Of a stretch of 43,710 nt of DNA, positions 22,947 through 31,360 are shown in pieces. The position numbers and the translations under genes were made by a program. The DNA comes from a virus: IMG/VR virus record IMGVR_UViG_3300005471_000008, positions 1 to 43,710 of that record; one strand, 5' to 3'. Position 1 is the first letter of the stretch. Every line of letters starts with the position of its first letter. Below the pieces are notes generated by a model. It saw only the letters and a list, made by a program, of their open reading frames with translations. It did not search any database and was not told where the DNA came from.

Positions 22947-23401
22947 GCCTGGACACCAAAGCCATCCTGGCCGCGGTCATCTCTCACGCCAAGGCATCCG
23001 GCCGGTTCGAGCGGACTCTCACCCACGAGCCCAAGAGCGCGCCCGGCAACGGCCTCAGCATCGCCGTGTGGGTGCAGAACCTCCGCCCCGTCGCCGGCGC
23101 GTCAGGGCTGGCCAGCACCACCGTGCGGCTGGAGCTGTCGGTGCGCGCGTACACCAACATGCTCGCCGACCCCCAGGACGACATCGACACGCGACTCCTG
23201 GACGCCGTCGACGCGCTGATGGCTGCGTATAGCGGCGATTTCGATCTCGGTGGGCTGATCCGCAACGTCGACCTGCTCGGCGAGCACGGCGATCCGCTGA
23301 GCGCCGACGCCGGCTACCTCGAGCAGGACAAAAAGCTGTACCGCGTGATGGTGATCACGTTGCCGCTCATCATCAACGACCTCTGGGGGCAAGCACCATG
23401 A
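22943..23401 (+). CDS. Probable tail terminator/completion protein, 152 aa
   Basis: GTG in a GTGA overlap. An alpha/beta protein with an N-terminal helix (AILAAVISHAKASGRFERTL), a beta sheet (LSIAVWVQNLRPV; TTVRLELSVRAYTNML), a helix (DTRLLDAVDALMAAYSGDF) and a final strand (LYRVMVITLPLIIND). This topology and gene order suit the lambda gpU/HK97 gp11-type protein that caps the tail tube. Sequence-level recognition is moderate. Confidence 0.65.
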   Translation: MSLDTKAILAAVISHAKASGRFERTLTHEPKSAPGNGLSIAVWVQNLRPVAGASGLASTTVRLELSVRAYTNMLADPQDDIDTRLLDAVDALMAAYSGDFDLGGLIRNVDLLGEHGDPLSADAGYLEQDKKLYRVMVITLPLIINDLWGQAP

Positions 23402-24012
23402 GCGACCTGGCTGGCCGGGGCGACCCGAAAATCCCGCTCGATCTCCGCGAAGCGATATGGGCGCTGACGAACCTGTACTTGGACGAGCACGTGAGCAGTG
23501 CGCCGCACCAGCACGGCCTGCTCGGCTGGACCTTCGACCCAGCCGTCCCCTCGGCCAACACGACAACCCCAACCGATGGGGTCGAGCACCTGATCCGTGT
23601 CATCCCCCAGAGGAGTGAGGCGGTACGTAGCGTCCTTCTCCACGTTGCCTCTGCCGGCGTGACGCTTACCGCCAACCAGAATTGGGCGGGTCTGCGATCG
23701 GCCAGCGGCCTGCTGCTGGCCAAGACCGCCGACCAGTCAACGAACTGGGCTTCAACTGGAAGCAAGGTGATGGCCCTTGACGCGCCGGTCCCGGTCCAAG
23801 CCGGCCAGCCGTACTACGTCGTTTTTGTCGCCAACGGCACGACCAAGCCGCTCTTCGTGCGCGGGCTCAACTCGACCCTGGTGAACGTCGGGCTGGCCAC
23901 TGGCCGGGGCCGCTACATGACCAACGGGAGTGGGCTCACCGACCTGCCCGCGCAGATCACGATGACTGATGCCGCCTTCTACACCTTCGCCACCTGGGCG
24001 GGGATCATCTGA
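23398..24012 (+). CDS. Jelly-roll-like accessory tail or capsid protein, 204 aa
   Basis: ATG in an ATGA overlap. The protein is beta-rich with blocks seen in phage receptor-binding or capsule-like proteins: VEHLIRVIPQRSEAVRSVLL, LLLAKTADQSTNWASTGSKV, APVPVQAGQPYYVVFVANGT. It resembles carbohydrate-binding or fibre-tip beta sandwiches. Its place between neck and tail-tube genes, rather than with the tail fibres, suggests a capsid or neck fibre or a horizontally gained extra. Function inferred only. Confidence 0.55.
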   Translation: MSDLAGRGDPKIPLDLREAIWALTNLYLDEHVSSAPHQHGLLGWTFDPAVPSANTTTPTDGVEHLIRVIPQRSEAVRSVLLHVASAGVTLTANQNWAGLRSASGLLLAKTADQSTNWASTGSKVMALDAPVPVQAGQPYYVVFVANGTTKPLFVRGLNSTLVNVGLATGRGRYMTNGSGLTDLPAQITMTDAAFYTFATWAGII

Positions 24013-24311
24013 TGGCCAAGCAGACTGACCAGCCCGTCATCACCGTCACCTCCACCATCATGGATGGGACCGTCGTGCGGTGGTTCGAGTCTCTCGGGGC
24101 CGCCGAGAACATGCGTCCGGCGCTCAGCGCGTCCCGCCGCGGCGTCGCTGTTCACGCCGAGTTCCTCACCGATATCCCGGTCCAGTGGGTCGAGCACGCC
24201 ACCCAGGTCCACCGTGCCTTGGCCGTCGACCCTGGCGCCGATGCGAGCGGCCTGGCCACCCACAGGCGGCGCGGGCTGTCCGGCCCGCTGGAGGAGGTGC
24301 CACGTGGCTAA
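24012..24311 (+). CDS. Hypothetical structural-region protein, 99 aa
   Basis: ATG overlaps the previous stop (TGATG). Beta-rich at the start (PVITVTSTIMDGTVVRWFES), then helical (LGAAENMRPALSASRRGVAV), with a Gly/Arg-rich end. It overlaps the tail-tube gene by eight bases. No family recognised; perhaps a tail assembly cofactor. Confidence 0.6.
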   Translation: MAKQTDQPVITVTSTIMDGTVVRWFESLGAAENMRPALSASRRGVAVHAEFLTDIPVQWVEHATQVHRALAVDPGADASGLATHRRRGLSGPLEEVPRG

Positions 24312-25050
24312 GCAATCGGGCCTCGGCGACAACCTCTATGTCGCCGGCAGGGACCTGTCCGGCGACATCGGCTCGATCGGTGGGATCAGCGGCGGCCCGG
24401 CGGCGCTGGAGGTCACCGGGATCGACAAGAGCGCCTACGAGCGGCTCGGCGGGGTCCGGGACGGGTCGCTTGAGTACACCGCGTTCTTCAACGACGCCGT
24501 CGGCCAGGCACACCCGACCCTGGCGGCCCTGCCGACCGCAGACCAGATCGTGTCGTACCTGCGGGGCACCACGCTGGGCAACGCCGCGGCGAGTATGGTC
24601 GGCAAGCAGATCGGCTACGACGGCGCCCGCAACGAGAACGGGTCACTCACCTTCAAGGTCCAGGCGCTCGCCAACGGGTTCGGGGTCGAGTGGGGTCGGA
24701 TGCTCACCGCCGGGAAACGCACCGACGGCGGCGCGGCCAACGGCACCGGCGTAGACGCCGGAGCTTCGTCCGCCTTCGGCCTGCAGGCCTACCTGCACGT
24801 CTTCGCGTTCACCGGCACCAGCGTGACGATCAAGCTGCAGGAGTCCTCCGACAACGCCGTCGGCGACCCCTACGCGGACGTGGTCGGCGGCGCGTTCTCA
24901 CTCGTGAACACGGCCCCGGTCAGCGAGCGGATCGCGACCGCGGGGAACCTCACGGTGGAACGGTGGCTGCGGGTCGTCACCACCGGGACCTTCAGCAACC
25001 TGGTCTTCGCGGTGCTGGTCGCCCGCAACGACACCGCGGTGGTGTTCTAA
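24304..25050 (+). CDS. Tail tube-like protein A, 248 aa
   Basis: GTG at 24304. The N-terminal 140 residues contain EVTGIDKSAYERLGGVRDGS and EYTAFFNDA, closely paralleling VTGVDKSAMERLLLLADFSI and LNGVFND in the protein at 25496-25903; the two are paralogs of the major tail-tube type. Residues about 150-248 form an additional beta domain (LQAYLHVFAFTGTSVTIKLQ; RWLRVVTTGTFSNLVFAVLV). This larger copy, with a C-terminal decoration domain, is a candidate major tail protein. Confidence 0.7.
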   Translation: MAKQSGLGDNLYVAGRDLSGDIGSIGGISGGPAALEVTGIDKSAYERLGGVRDGSLEYTAFFNDAVGQAHPTLAALPTADQIVSYLRGTTLGNAAASMVGKQIGYDGARNENGSLTFKVQALANGFGVEWGRMLTAGKRTDGGAANGTGVDAGASSAFGLQAYLHVFAFTGTSVTIKLQESSDNAVGDPYADVVGGAFSLVNTAPVSERIATAGNLTVERWLRVVTTGTFSNLVFAVLVARNDTAVVF

Positions 25051-25052
25051 AG

Positions 25053-25490
25053 ATGCGCGAGCCGTTCCGGGTCGACCCGGCGCTCCCCGTCGGCGCGGTC
25101 AAGACCTACACCGTCAGCGCGCCGCTTCCCACGCACTGGCGGGAGGCGACCTGCGAGGAGGCGGGCTGCCAGGCGTACCAGCATGGCTGGATGACCGCCG
25201 TCGACGAGACCAGCGACCTCGGCCAGCGGCAGGCCGCTTACATCCGCCAGCATGCCGGCCGCCGGTTCGCCGAGACCCGCACCGCCACCCACACCGAGTT
25301 CACCTTCGAGCCGGGGCAGCGATGCTTCGCCGTCCACCAGGTCCCGCTGGAGCGTGACCCGCTGTTCCTGGTCCGCATGGGTGACTGGCGCGGCTACGGC
25401 ACCACCAGGGTCCACCAGCGGCCGGGGGACTGGGTGGAGGACATGCAGGAGAACCTCGACCGGGTGAGGGCCCGGCAGGAAAGGGGCTGA
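25053..25490 (+). CDS. Hypothetical tail-region protein, 145 aa
   Basis: ATG two bases after the previous stop. Soluble alpha/beta protein with HWREATCEEAGCQAYQHGW, AYIRQHAGRRFAETRTATH, FEPGQRCFAVHQVPLERDPL and a helical end. Cys pairs are present but not in a clear zinc pattern. Similar proteins occur near tail-tube genes in actinophages as far as I recall. It is placed between two paralogous tail-tube-like genes, so it may be a minor tail or adaptor protein. Unassigned. Confidence 0.6.
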   Translation: MREPFRVDPALPVGAVKTYTVSAPLPTHWREATCEEAGCQAYQHGWMTAVDETSDLGQRQAAYIRQHAGRRFAETRTATHTEFTFEPGQRCFAVHQVPLERDPLFLVRMGDWRGYGTTRVHQRPGDWVEDMQENLDRVRARQERG

Positions 25491-25495
25491 CCGAA

Positions 25496-25903
25496 TTGGC
25501 GAAGGAAACCGGGCTCGGCTGGACCACACTCTCCGTCGACAACTCCGCCGGGGTCGTCAAGGCGATCAAGAACGACGTGACCAGCTTCGACTTCGCAACC
25601 CCCCGCGACGTACAGGAGGTCACCGGCGTCGACAAGAGCGCGATGGAGCGGCTGCTGCTCCTGGCCGACTTCTCGATCACCCTCAACGGGGTCTTCAACG
25701 ACGCGACCGACTTCTCCCACGACGTGTTCAAGACCGTGCCGTCCACCAGCGTGGCCAGGACCACCACGCTGGTGGTGAGCGGGGACACCCTGACCAACGA
25801 GGTGCTCTACACCGACTACGCGCTGACCCGCGGTGAGAAGGGCGAGCTGACCTGGAAGGTCCCCGGCGTGCTCGCCGACGGCACCGTCCCAACCTGGGCC
25901 TGA
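25496..25903 (+). CDS. Tail tube-like protein B, 135 aa
   Basis: TTG at 25496, preceded by AAGGGG; no better start is available. The protein shares VTGVDKSAMERL and GVFND with the protein at 24304, but lacks its extra C-terminal domain and ends with a short strand set (GELTWKVPGVLADG). This compact form matches the core tail-tube fold. Two such genes before the chaperone suggest a heteromeric tube or one tube plus one baseplate/terminator ring protein. Confidence 0.7.
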   Translation: MAKETGLGWTTLSVDNSAGVVKAIKNDVTSFDFATPRDVQEVTGVDKSAMERLLLLADFSITLNGVFNDATDFSHDVFKTVPSTSVARTTTLVVSGDTLTNEVLYTDYALTRGEKGELTWKVPGVLADGTVPTWA

Positions 25904-25914
25904 GAGGCGGGACT

Positions 25915-26334
25915 GTGGGATACGTCCGGCAGCGCAAGCTCTACCGACTCCGGTTCGACGACGAGGAGATGGCCGGCCTCGTCGTCCGGGCCAAGTCGGT
26001 CCCGCTGGGCGCGTTCCTGGAGATGGTCAAGCTGATGGACCTCGACACCAGCAGCGTCACTCCGGAGGACGCGGAGCACCTCGACGAGCTGTTCTCCAGG
26101 TTCGCCGGCGCGCTGGTCGACTGGAACCTGGAGGAGCCCGAGGGCGTCCCGGTCCCGGCGACGTTCGAGGGGCTGAAAAGCCAGGACATCGACTTCACCA
26201 TGCAGATCCTGCGGGCGTGGATCGCGGCGCTGTCACAGGTCCCCGATTTTTTACCTCCAGGATCGTCCAATGGCGAGCGGTCCCTGGAGGTGTCGATCCC
26301 GATGGAACCGTTGTCACCGAACCCGCCGAGCTGA
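25915..26334 (+). CDS. Tail assembly chaperone, short form (gpG-like)
   Basis: GTG at 25915. A 139-residue protein beginning with a beta strand (YRLRFDDEEMAGLVVRAKSV), then helices (LGAFLEMVKLMDLDTSSVTP; FSRFAGALVDWNLEEPEG). It lies directly before the tape measure and contains a T TTT TTA slippery heptamer at 26247-26253 in the correct frame. The product read without shifting ends in a Pro/Ser-rich tail. Known tail chaperones bind the tape measure during tail assembly. Confidence 0.82.
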   Translation: MGYVRQRKLYRLRFDDEEMAGLVVRAKSVPLGAFLEMVKLMDLDTSSVTPEDAEHLDELFSRFAGALVDWNLEEPEGVPVPATFEGLKSQDIDFTMQILRAWIAALSQVPDFLPPGSSNGERSLEVSIPMEPLSPNPPS

Positions 26335-26453
26335 GCTACGCGACCTGGCTGCTCAACACGTGTGAGCGGTTCGGGTGCCTGCCAAGCCAGCTCCTGGACG
26401 AGGACGCGGAGCTGCTCCGGCTCCAGAGGATCGAGGCGATGGGAAGGGGGTGA
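25915..26453 (+). CDS. Tail assembly chaperone, -1 frameshift fusion (gpGT-like)
   Basis: A -1 shift at T TTT TTA (26247-26253) joins the first 113 codons of the chaperone to 66 codons ending at 26453, giving about 179 residues. The shifted part (FTSRIVQWRAVPGGVDPDGT; LSYATWLLNTCERFGCLPSQ; LLRLQRIEAMG) is a normal-looking helical gpT-like domain without its own good start. Slippery site, frame relation and gene order all match the conserved siphovirus arrangement. Confidence 0.85.
26247..26253 (+). other. Programmed -1 ribosomal frameshift site
   Basis: Heptamer T TTT TTA lies on codons GAT TTT TTA of the chaperone frame, so both tRNAs can re-pair after a one-base backward slip. In a GC-rich genome a run of six T inside a gene is exceptional. 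It connects the two parts of the tail chaperone. Confidence 0.88.
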
Positions 26454-26459
26454 GCAAGC

Positions 26460-28157
26460 ATGGGGGCCGGCAGCAATAACGAGGTCCTGATCGTCGTCAA
26501 GTCCAAGGAGCAAGCCGGGAATTTCAAGAAGACCAAGGGCGATGTTGAGGGGCTGCACCGGTCGGTCCTGAAATCCTCGATCGGCTTCAAAGCCTTCGGC
26601 GGGTTCTTCCGGTCCGCGGTGTCGACGGTGACCGCCGCCGGCGTGGTCGGCTTCGCCGCGGTGACCGCGGAGGTGGTCAAGGCCACGAAGGGCTGGGCCG
26701 ACCATGAGGCGATCGTCCGCGACACCGCCAACACGATCAAGTCGACCGGCGGGGCCGCGAAGGTCACCACCGCCCAGGTGTCGGATCTGGCTGATGCGAT
26801 CGAGCGGAAGACCACCAAGGACGGCGACGCGGTCCAGTCCGGCCTGAACATGCTGCTCACCTTCAAGGACATCCGCAATGAGGTCGGCAAAGGCAACGAC
26901 ATCTTCAATCAGGCCGGCTCGATCCTGACCGACATGACCGCCAAGATGAATCAGGGGTCGGTCACCAACGAGACCATGTCGCAGAGCGCGATCCAGCTCG
27001 GCAAGGCACTCAACGACCCGATCGCGGGGGTGGGCGCGCTGTCCCGGGTCGGGGTGACCTTCACCGAGGGGCAGAAAAAGCAGATCGAAACGCTGGTGAA
27101 ATCCGGCCACACCATGGAAGCCCAAAAGATCATCCTCGGAGAGCTGAAATCCGAATTCGCGGGAGCGGCCAAGGCCAGCGCGAAACCCTGGGATGGGGTC
27201 GTGGTGGTGCTGCGCCAGGTCGAGGACGCCATCGGGAAGTTCGTGCTCCCCAAGGTCCAGGCGATCAGCAACTGGGCGCTGAACAAGGGCCTGCCCGCGC
27301 TCGGCCGGCTGAAGAAGGAGTGGGACCACAACAAGGACGCGATCAAGGCGCTGGCCGACATCATCGTCGGCCAGTTCACCCCAGCCGGCGGCCAGGCGAA
27401 AACCACACTGGACGGCCTGCGCAACGCGACCGAGCACGTCGAGGTCTCGTTCGACAACCTCCTCATCGCTGTGCTGGGGATGGTCAAGCACTGGCTTGAG
27501 TTCGAGGAGAAGACCCTCCACGCACAGTTCGCAATCGAGAATCTTGGCATCGCTGTCGGCCTTGCGATCAACGTGATCGACCGGATGAGCGGCGGGAGCG
27601 GCCACGCGGCTGACGGGGTGGTCGCCGCCTTCCGGGAGATGAAGGTCGGCACCCAGCAGCAGCTCGACAAGATCAAGGGCGACATCCGCTCGGCGCAAGG
27701 CAAAATCGACAGCCTCCACGGCCGCGTCATCGAGATCCAGGCCAGAGACCGAGCGTCAGCCGTCATCCAGCACATCAAGGCGCAGATGAACAGCATGCCG
27801 GGCGTGCAGGTCTCCACCATCCTGTATGGCGGCCGCTACCAGCACGGCACGATGTTCGTCCCACAGACCGGCCCGGCGATGGTTCACAAGGGCGAGATCG
27901 TCGTGCCCCCCGACGAGTCCGAGCAGATCCGACGAGGCCGGGCGGTGTTCGGCGCCCGCGGTGCCATGGGCGTCGACCATGCCGCGGGCGCCACGGGCGT
28001 CGGCCACGCCGGCATGGTCGCCGCCGGCGGTGGCGGTGGCACGGTGGTCCTGGAGATCCACTCCGGCGGATCCCGCCTTGACGACCTGCTGGTCGAGGTG
28101 CTCCGCAAGTCCATCCGCTCGCGTGGCGGCGACGTCCAGGTGGTGCTCGGCACATGA
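26460..28157 (+). CDS. Tape measure protein, 565 aa
   Basis: Follows the frameshifted chaperone. A long helical protein: charged N-terminus (EVLIVVKSKEQAGNFKKTKG), a hydrophobic stretch near residues 53-75 (AVSTVTAAGVVGFAAVTAEV), helical repeats with ASKPW-like AKPWDGVVVVLRQVEDAIGK, and a Gly/Ala-rich C-terminus with FVPQTGPAMVHKGEIVVPP, an end often found in actinophage tape measures. Its length determines tail length; 565 residues implies a short siphovirus tail (roughly 85 nm using the usual 0.15 nm per residue). It overlaps the next gene by ATGA. Confidence 0.9.
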   Translation: MGAGSNNEVLIVVKSKEQAGNFKKTKGDVEGLHRSVLKSSIGFKAFGGFFRSAVSTVTAAGVVGFAAVTAEVVKATKGWADHEAIVRDTANTIKSTGGAAKVTTAQVSDLADAIERKTTKDGDAVQSGLNMLLTFKDIRNEVGKGNDIFNQAGSILTDMTAKMNQGSVTNETMSQSAIQLGKALNDPIAGVGALSRVGVTFTEGQKKQIETLVKSGHTMEAQKIILGELKSEFAGAAKASAKPWDGVVVVLRQVEDAIGKFVLPKVQAISNWALNKGLPALGRLKKEWDHNKDAIKALADIIVGQFTPAGGQAKTTLDGLRNATEHVEVSFDNLLIAVLGMVKHWLEFEEKTLHAQFAIENLGIAVGLAINVIDRMSGGSGHAADGVVAAFREMKVGTQQQLDKIKGDIRSAQGKIDSLHGRVIEIQARDRASAVIQHIKAQMNSMPGVQVSTILYGGRYQHGTMFVPQTGPAMVHKGEIVVPPDESEQIRRGRAVFGARGAMGVDHAAGATGVGHAGMVAAGGGGGTVVLEIHSGGSRLDDLLVEVLRKSIRSRGGDVQVVLGT

Positions 28158-30901
28158 CCTTCCCCGCCACCCCGCTGGGCATGACCGTCGAGCTCCTCAT
28201 CAACGGCACGTGGACGAACGTGACCAGCCTGGTCTACCGCCGCGACAGCCTCACCGTGACACGCGGGCGGACCAGCGAAGCGACCAAGGTCGACCGGTCC
28301 ACAGCCAAGTTCACCGCCAACAACCGCAACGGGAACCTGTCGCCCCGCAACCCCGTGGGTGCCTACTACGGGCTGATCGGCCGGAACACCCCGTGCCGGG
28401 TGCGCCTGTCGCCGGCACCGGCCGGCTACCTGCTCAGCCCGGTCGAGCTGGACGGCGCGCAGACACCCGACTCCGCGAACCTCTCGATCACCGGCGACAT
28501 CGACATCCGCATCGACGTGATCGTGGACACCTGGACGGCGCGCACAGGACTGTGCAACAAGTTCGGAGCCCCCGGCCAGTGGTCGTGGACGCTCTCGAAG
28601 ACCGTGACCAACACGCTCACCTTCAGCTGGTCGGCCGACGGGACGACCCCCATCACCAAAGCTTCGACCGCCGCGGTCACGGTCCCTGCCTCCGGGCGGC
28701 TGGCCCTGCGGGTCACCCTGGACGTCGACAACGGCGCCGCCGGCAACACCGTCACCTTCTACACCGCCCCGGACATCAGCGGCCCATGGACCCAGCTCGG
28801 CGCGACCGTGGTGACCGCCGGCACCACGTCGATCTTCGACTCGACCGCTCCCGTCCAGATCGGTCGGTCGAACTCCGGCATCGGCCTGGTCGGCCGCGTG
28901 TACGCCTTCCAGGTGTACCAGGGGATCGCCGGCACGCTCCGCGCCAGCGTCGACCTGGACTCCTACGAGGCCGGCGCCGCCACGTTCACCGACCCGCAGG
29001 GCAACCTGTGGACGCTGCTGACCGACGCGTCCATCGTCGACCCGTCGGTCCGGTTCATCGGGGAGATCAGCGAGTGGCCGCAACGGTGGGACGTCACCGG
29101 GCGGGACGTGTACGTCCCGATCGAGGCGTCGGGGATCCTGCGGCGGCTGGGGCAGGGCGCCTCGGCGCTGAAGTCCACCCTGTACCGGGGCTACACATCA
29201 GCAACGTTCACGCCCAGGGCGTACTGGCCCTGCGAGGACGGCGCCGACGCCACCGAGATCGCCTCCGCGATCGGCGGCCCACCGATGAGGTTCCAGGACG
29301 CCGCCAGGCCAACACTGGCCAGCTTCGACGGGTTCAAATGCTCGGACCCACTGCCGACACTGCAGGGCAGCCACTGGCTCGGCAACGTGGCCTCCTACAC
29401 CGGGACCGGGAAGGTCCAGGTCTGGTTCCTCATGCACATCCCCACCGGCGCGGCGACCGTCGGGAAGCGGATCATCACGATCTACACCGCCGGGACCGGA
29501 CCCGTGGCCTCGTGGATCCTCTCCTACGCCTCCGCCGGTGGGAACCTGACCTTCGCAGGGTTCGACGCTGCTGGGACGCAGCTGTTCACCGACACGGCCG
29601 CGTTCGACGTCAACGACAGGCTGCTCCGCGTCGACATCGAGCTGCAGCAGAACGGCGCCAACATCGACTGGAACTACGCCACCCTGGAAGTCGGGGCAAG
29701 CGTCGGAGGCCTGTCCAGCGGGACGCTGAACGCCAACAACATCTCCCGCTGCCACGCCGTACGGGTCGCCGGCGACAATCTCGGCAACGACATCGCCATC
29801 GGCCACATCAGCGTCCACGACTCCGTTCGCAGCCTGTTCGACCTCTGGCCCGAGCTGCTCGCCTATGACGGTGAGGCGGCGAGCAGACGCATCGAGCGGC
29901 TCTGCGGCGAGGAGGGCGTCACCTTCCGGGCGGTCGGCAACCCAGATGCGTCGGCGGCGATGGGACCCCAGCTCCCCGCCGAACTGGTCACCCTCCTCCA
30001 GGACGCCGCTGATGCCGATGGGGGGATCCTGTACGAGCCGCGAGACCTGTTCGGGCTGGCCTACCGCACCCGCGAGAGCCTGTACGACCAGACCGCCCGG
30101 CTGGCGCTCGACTACGCCGCAGCACACCTGTCCGGGATCGAACCGGTCGACGACGACCAGGCGGTCCGCAACGACATCACCGTCAAGCGGACCGCCGGAT
30201 CCTCCAGCGGCTCATCCGCCCGCGCCGTGGCCTCCACCGGGCCGCTGTCGATCCTGCCGCCCCCAGGCGGGGTCGGCCGCTACGACGAGCAGGTCACCCT
30301 CAACCTGGCGGCCGACAGCGTGCTCGCCGACGCGGCCGGCTGGCTACTGCATCTGGGCACCGTCGACGAGGCCCGCTACCCGGTCCTGCAGGTGGACCTC
30401 GCCCGGGCGCCGTTCGTGGCCAGCAGCGCCCTGGCGCTGGCCGCCCAAGACCTCGACGTCGGCGACCGGCTCACCGTCGACAACCCGCCCTCCTGGCTGC
30501 CACCCGACGACATCACCCAGCTCGCCCAGGGCATGGCCGAAACGATGGGCAACTTCACCCACCGGATCGAGGTGAACTGCTCCCCGGAGACGCCATGGGG
30601 CCAGGCGGCCATCTACGACGACGGCGCGTCCCGCTACTCCAGCAACGGGACCACCCTGAACGAGGTCCTGGATACGACCGAGACCGGCGTGGACGTGCTC
30701 ACCCCGACAGGCCGGGTCTGGTCCCACGCGGATGGGGACTTCGACATCCGGGTGGGCGGTGAGGTCATGACCGTGACCGCCATCTCAGGCGCGGGCTCGG
30801 CGCAAACGTTCACCGTGACCCGGTCGGTCAACGGGGTCGTCAAGGCCCACGCCAGCGGCGAGGCGGTCACGCTGGACCATCCCCGCGTCTATGTGAGGTG
30901 A
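28154..30901 (+). CDS. Large minor tail protein, 915 aa
   Basis: ATG in an ATGA overlap with the tape measure. The N-terminal part (LLINGTWTNVTSLVYRRDSL; KFTANNRNGNLSPRN) matches the distal tail or tail-hub proteins of actinophages. Two lectin-like beta-sandwich regions follow (about residues 105-275 and 350-565, for example ALRVTLDVDNGAAGNTVTFY). The C-terminal third resembles a hub (DVGDRLTVDNPPSWLPPDD), and the end (DTTETGVDV, VKAHASGEAV) is related to an insert in the connector at 21487. It probably fuses distal tail, carbohydrate-binding and baseplate functions, as no separate genes for them exist. Confidence 0.82.
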   Translation: MTFPATPLGMTVELLINGTWTNVTSLVYRRDSLTVTRGRTSEATKVDRSTAKFTANNRNGNLSPRNPVGAYYGLIGRNTPCRVRLSPAPAGYLLSPVELDGAQTPDSANLSITGDIDIRIDVIVDTWTARTGLCNKFGAPGQWSWTLSKTVTNTLTFSWSADGTTPITKASTAAVTVPASGRLALRVTLDVDNGAAGNTVTFYTAPDISGPWTQLGATVVTAGTTSIFDSTAPVQIGRSNSGIGLVGRVYAFQVYQGIAGTLRASVDLDSYEAGAATFTDPQGNLWTLLTDASIVDPSVRFIGEISEWPQRWDVTGRDVYVPIEASGILRRLGQGASALKSTLYRGYTSATFTPRAYWPCEDGADATEIASAIGGPPMRFQDAARPTLASFDGFKCSDPLPTLQGSHWLGNVASYTGTGKVQVWFLMHIPTGAATVGKRIITIYTAGTGPVASWILSYASAGGNLTFAGFDAAGTQLFTDTAAFDVNDRLLRVDIELQQNGANIDWNYATLEVGASVGGLSSGTLNANNISRCHAVRVAGDNLGNDIAIGHISVHDSVRSLFDLWPELLAYDGEAASRRIERLCGEEGVTFRAVGNPDASAAMGPQLPAELVTLLQDAADADGGILYEPRDLFGLAYRTRESLYDQTARLALDYAAAHLSGIEPVDDDQAVRNDITVKRTAGSSSGSSARAVASTGPLSILPPPGGVGRYDEQVTLNLAADSVLADAAGWLLHLGTVDEARYPVLQVDLARAPFVASSALALAAQDLDVGDRLTVDNPPSWLPPDDITQLAQGMAETMGNFTHRIEVNCSPETPWGQAAIYDDGASRYSSNGTTLNEVLDTTETGVDVLTPTGRVWSHADGDFDIRVGGEVMTVTAISGAGSAQTFTVTRSVNGVVKAHASGEAVTLDHPRVYVR

Positions 30902-30904
30902 ACC

Positions 30905-31360
30905 GTGCCATCCGCAGGTGACTACGTCCGGGCCAGCGACGTCCCCGGGGACGTTGGCTGCCAGCTCCGCAGGGTCGCCAACCAGTCGATCACCAACGGG
31001 GTGGCGACCGCGATCTCGTGGGACACCGAGGACGTGGACACCAACGGGTTCATCGCCGTGACCTCCTCGACGATCACCATCCCAGCGGGGCTGGGTGGCC
31101 TGTACGCGATCACCGCGTACCTGAACTGTGCGGGCATTACCGGTACTGGCGGTGCGATCATCATCGACCCGACCAGCTCCATCACCGGCATGCCGGCCGA
31201 CTTCCTCACTCCGCTGGACGAGACCCGCGACCGTGGCAGCTTCGGGATCATCATCCCGCTGCTGGCCGGCGACACGTTCAACGTGCAGGCCTTCCACGCC
31301 AGCGCCGCCGCGGTGAACTTCACCGCCTGGCTATCCTGCTACAGGATCGCGGTGCTCTAA
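30905..31360 (+). CDS. C1q/TNF-like jelly-roll tail tip protein, 151 aa
   Basis: GTG four bases after the previous stop. The sequence fits a C1q-like trimeric jelly roll: SITNGVATAISWDTEDVDTN, STITIPAGLGGLYAITAYLN, and the final AAVNFTAWLSCYRIAVL. Such domains cap receptor-binding fibres in many phages. Position after the large minor tail protein supports a receptor-binding role at the tail tip. Target unknown. Confidence 0.72.
   Translation: MPSAGDYVRASDVPGDVGCQLRRVANQSITNGVATAISWDTEDVDTNGFIAVTSSTITIPAGLGGLYAITAYLNCAGITGTGGAIIIDPTSSITGMPADFLTPLDETRDRGSFGIIIPLLAGDTFNVQAFHASAAAVNFTAWLSCYRIAVL

Noticed and set aside
25941-27719. A 592-codon minus-strand frame
   Set aside because: It is the antisense shadow of the tail chaperone and tape measure genes, without ribosome site or recognisable domains.
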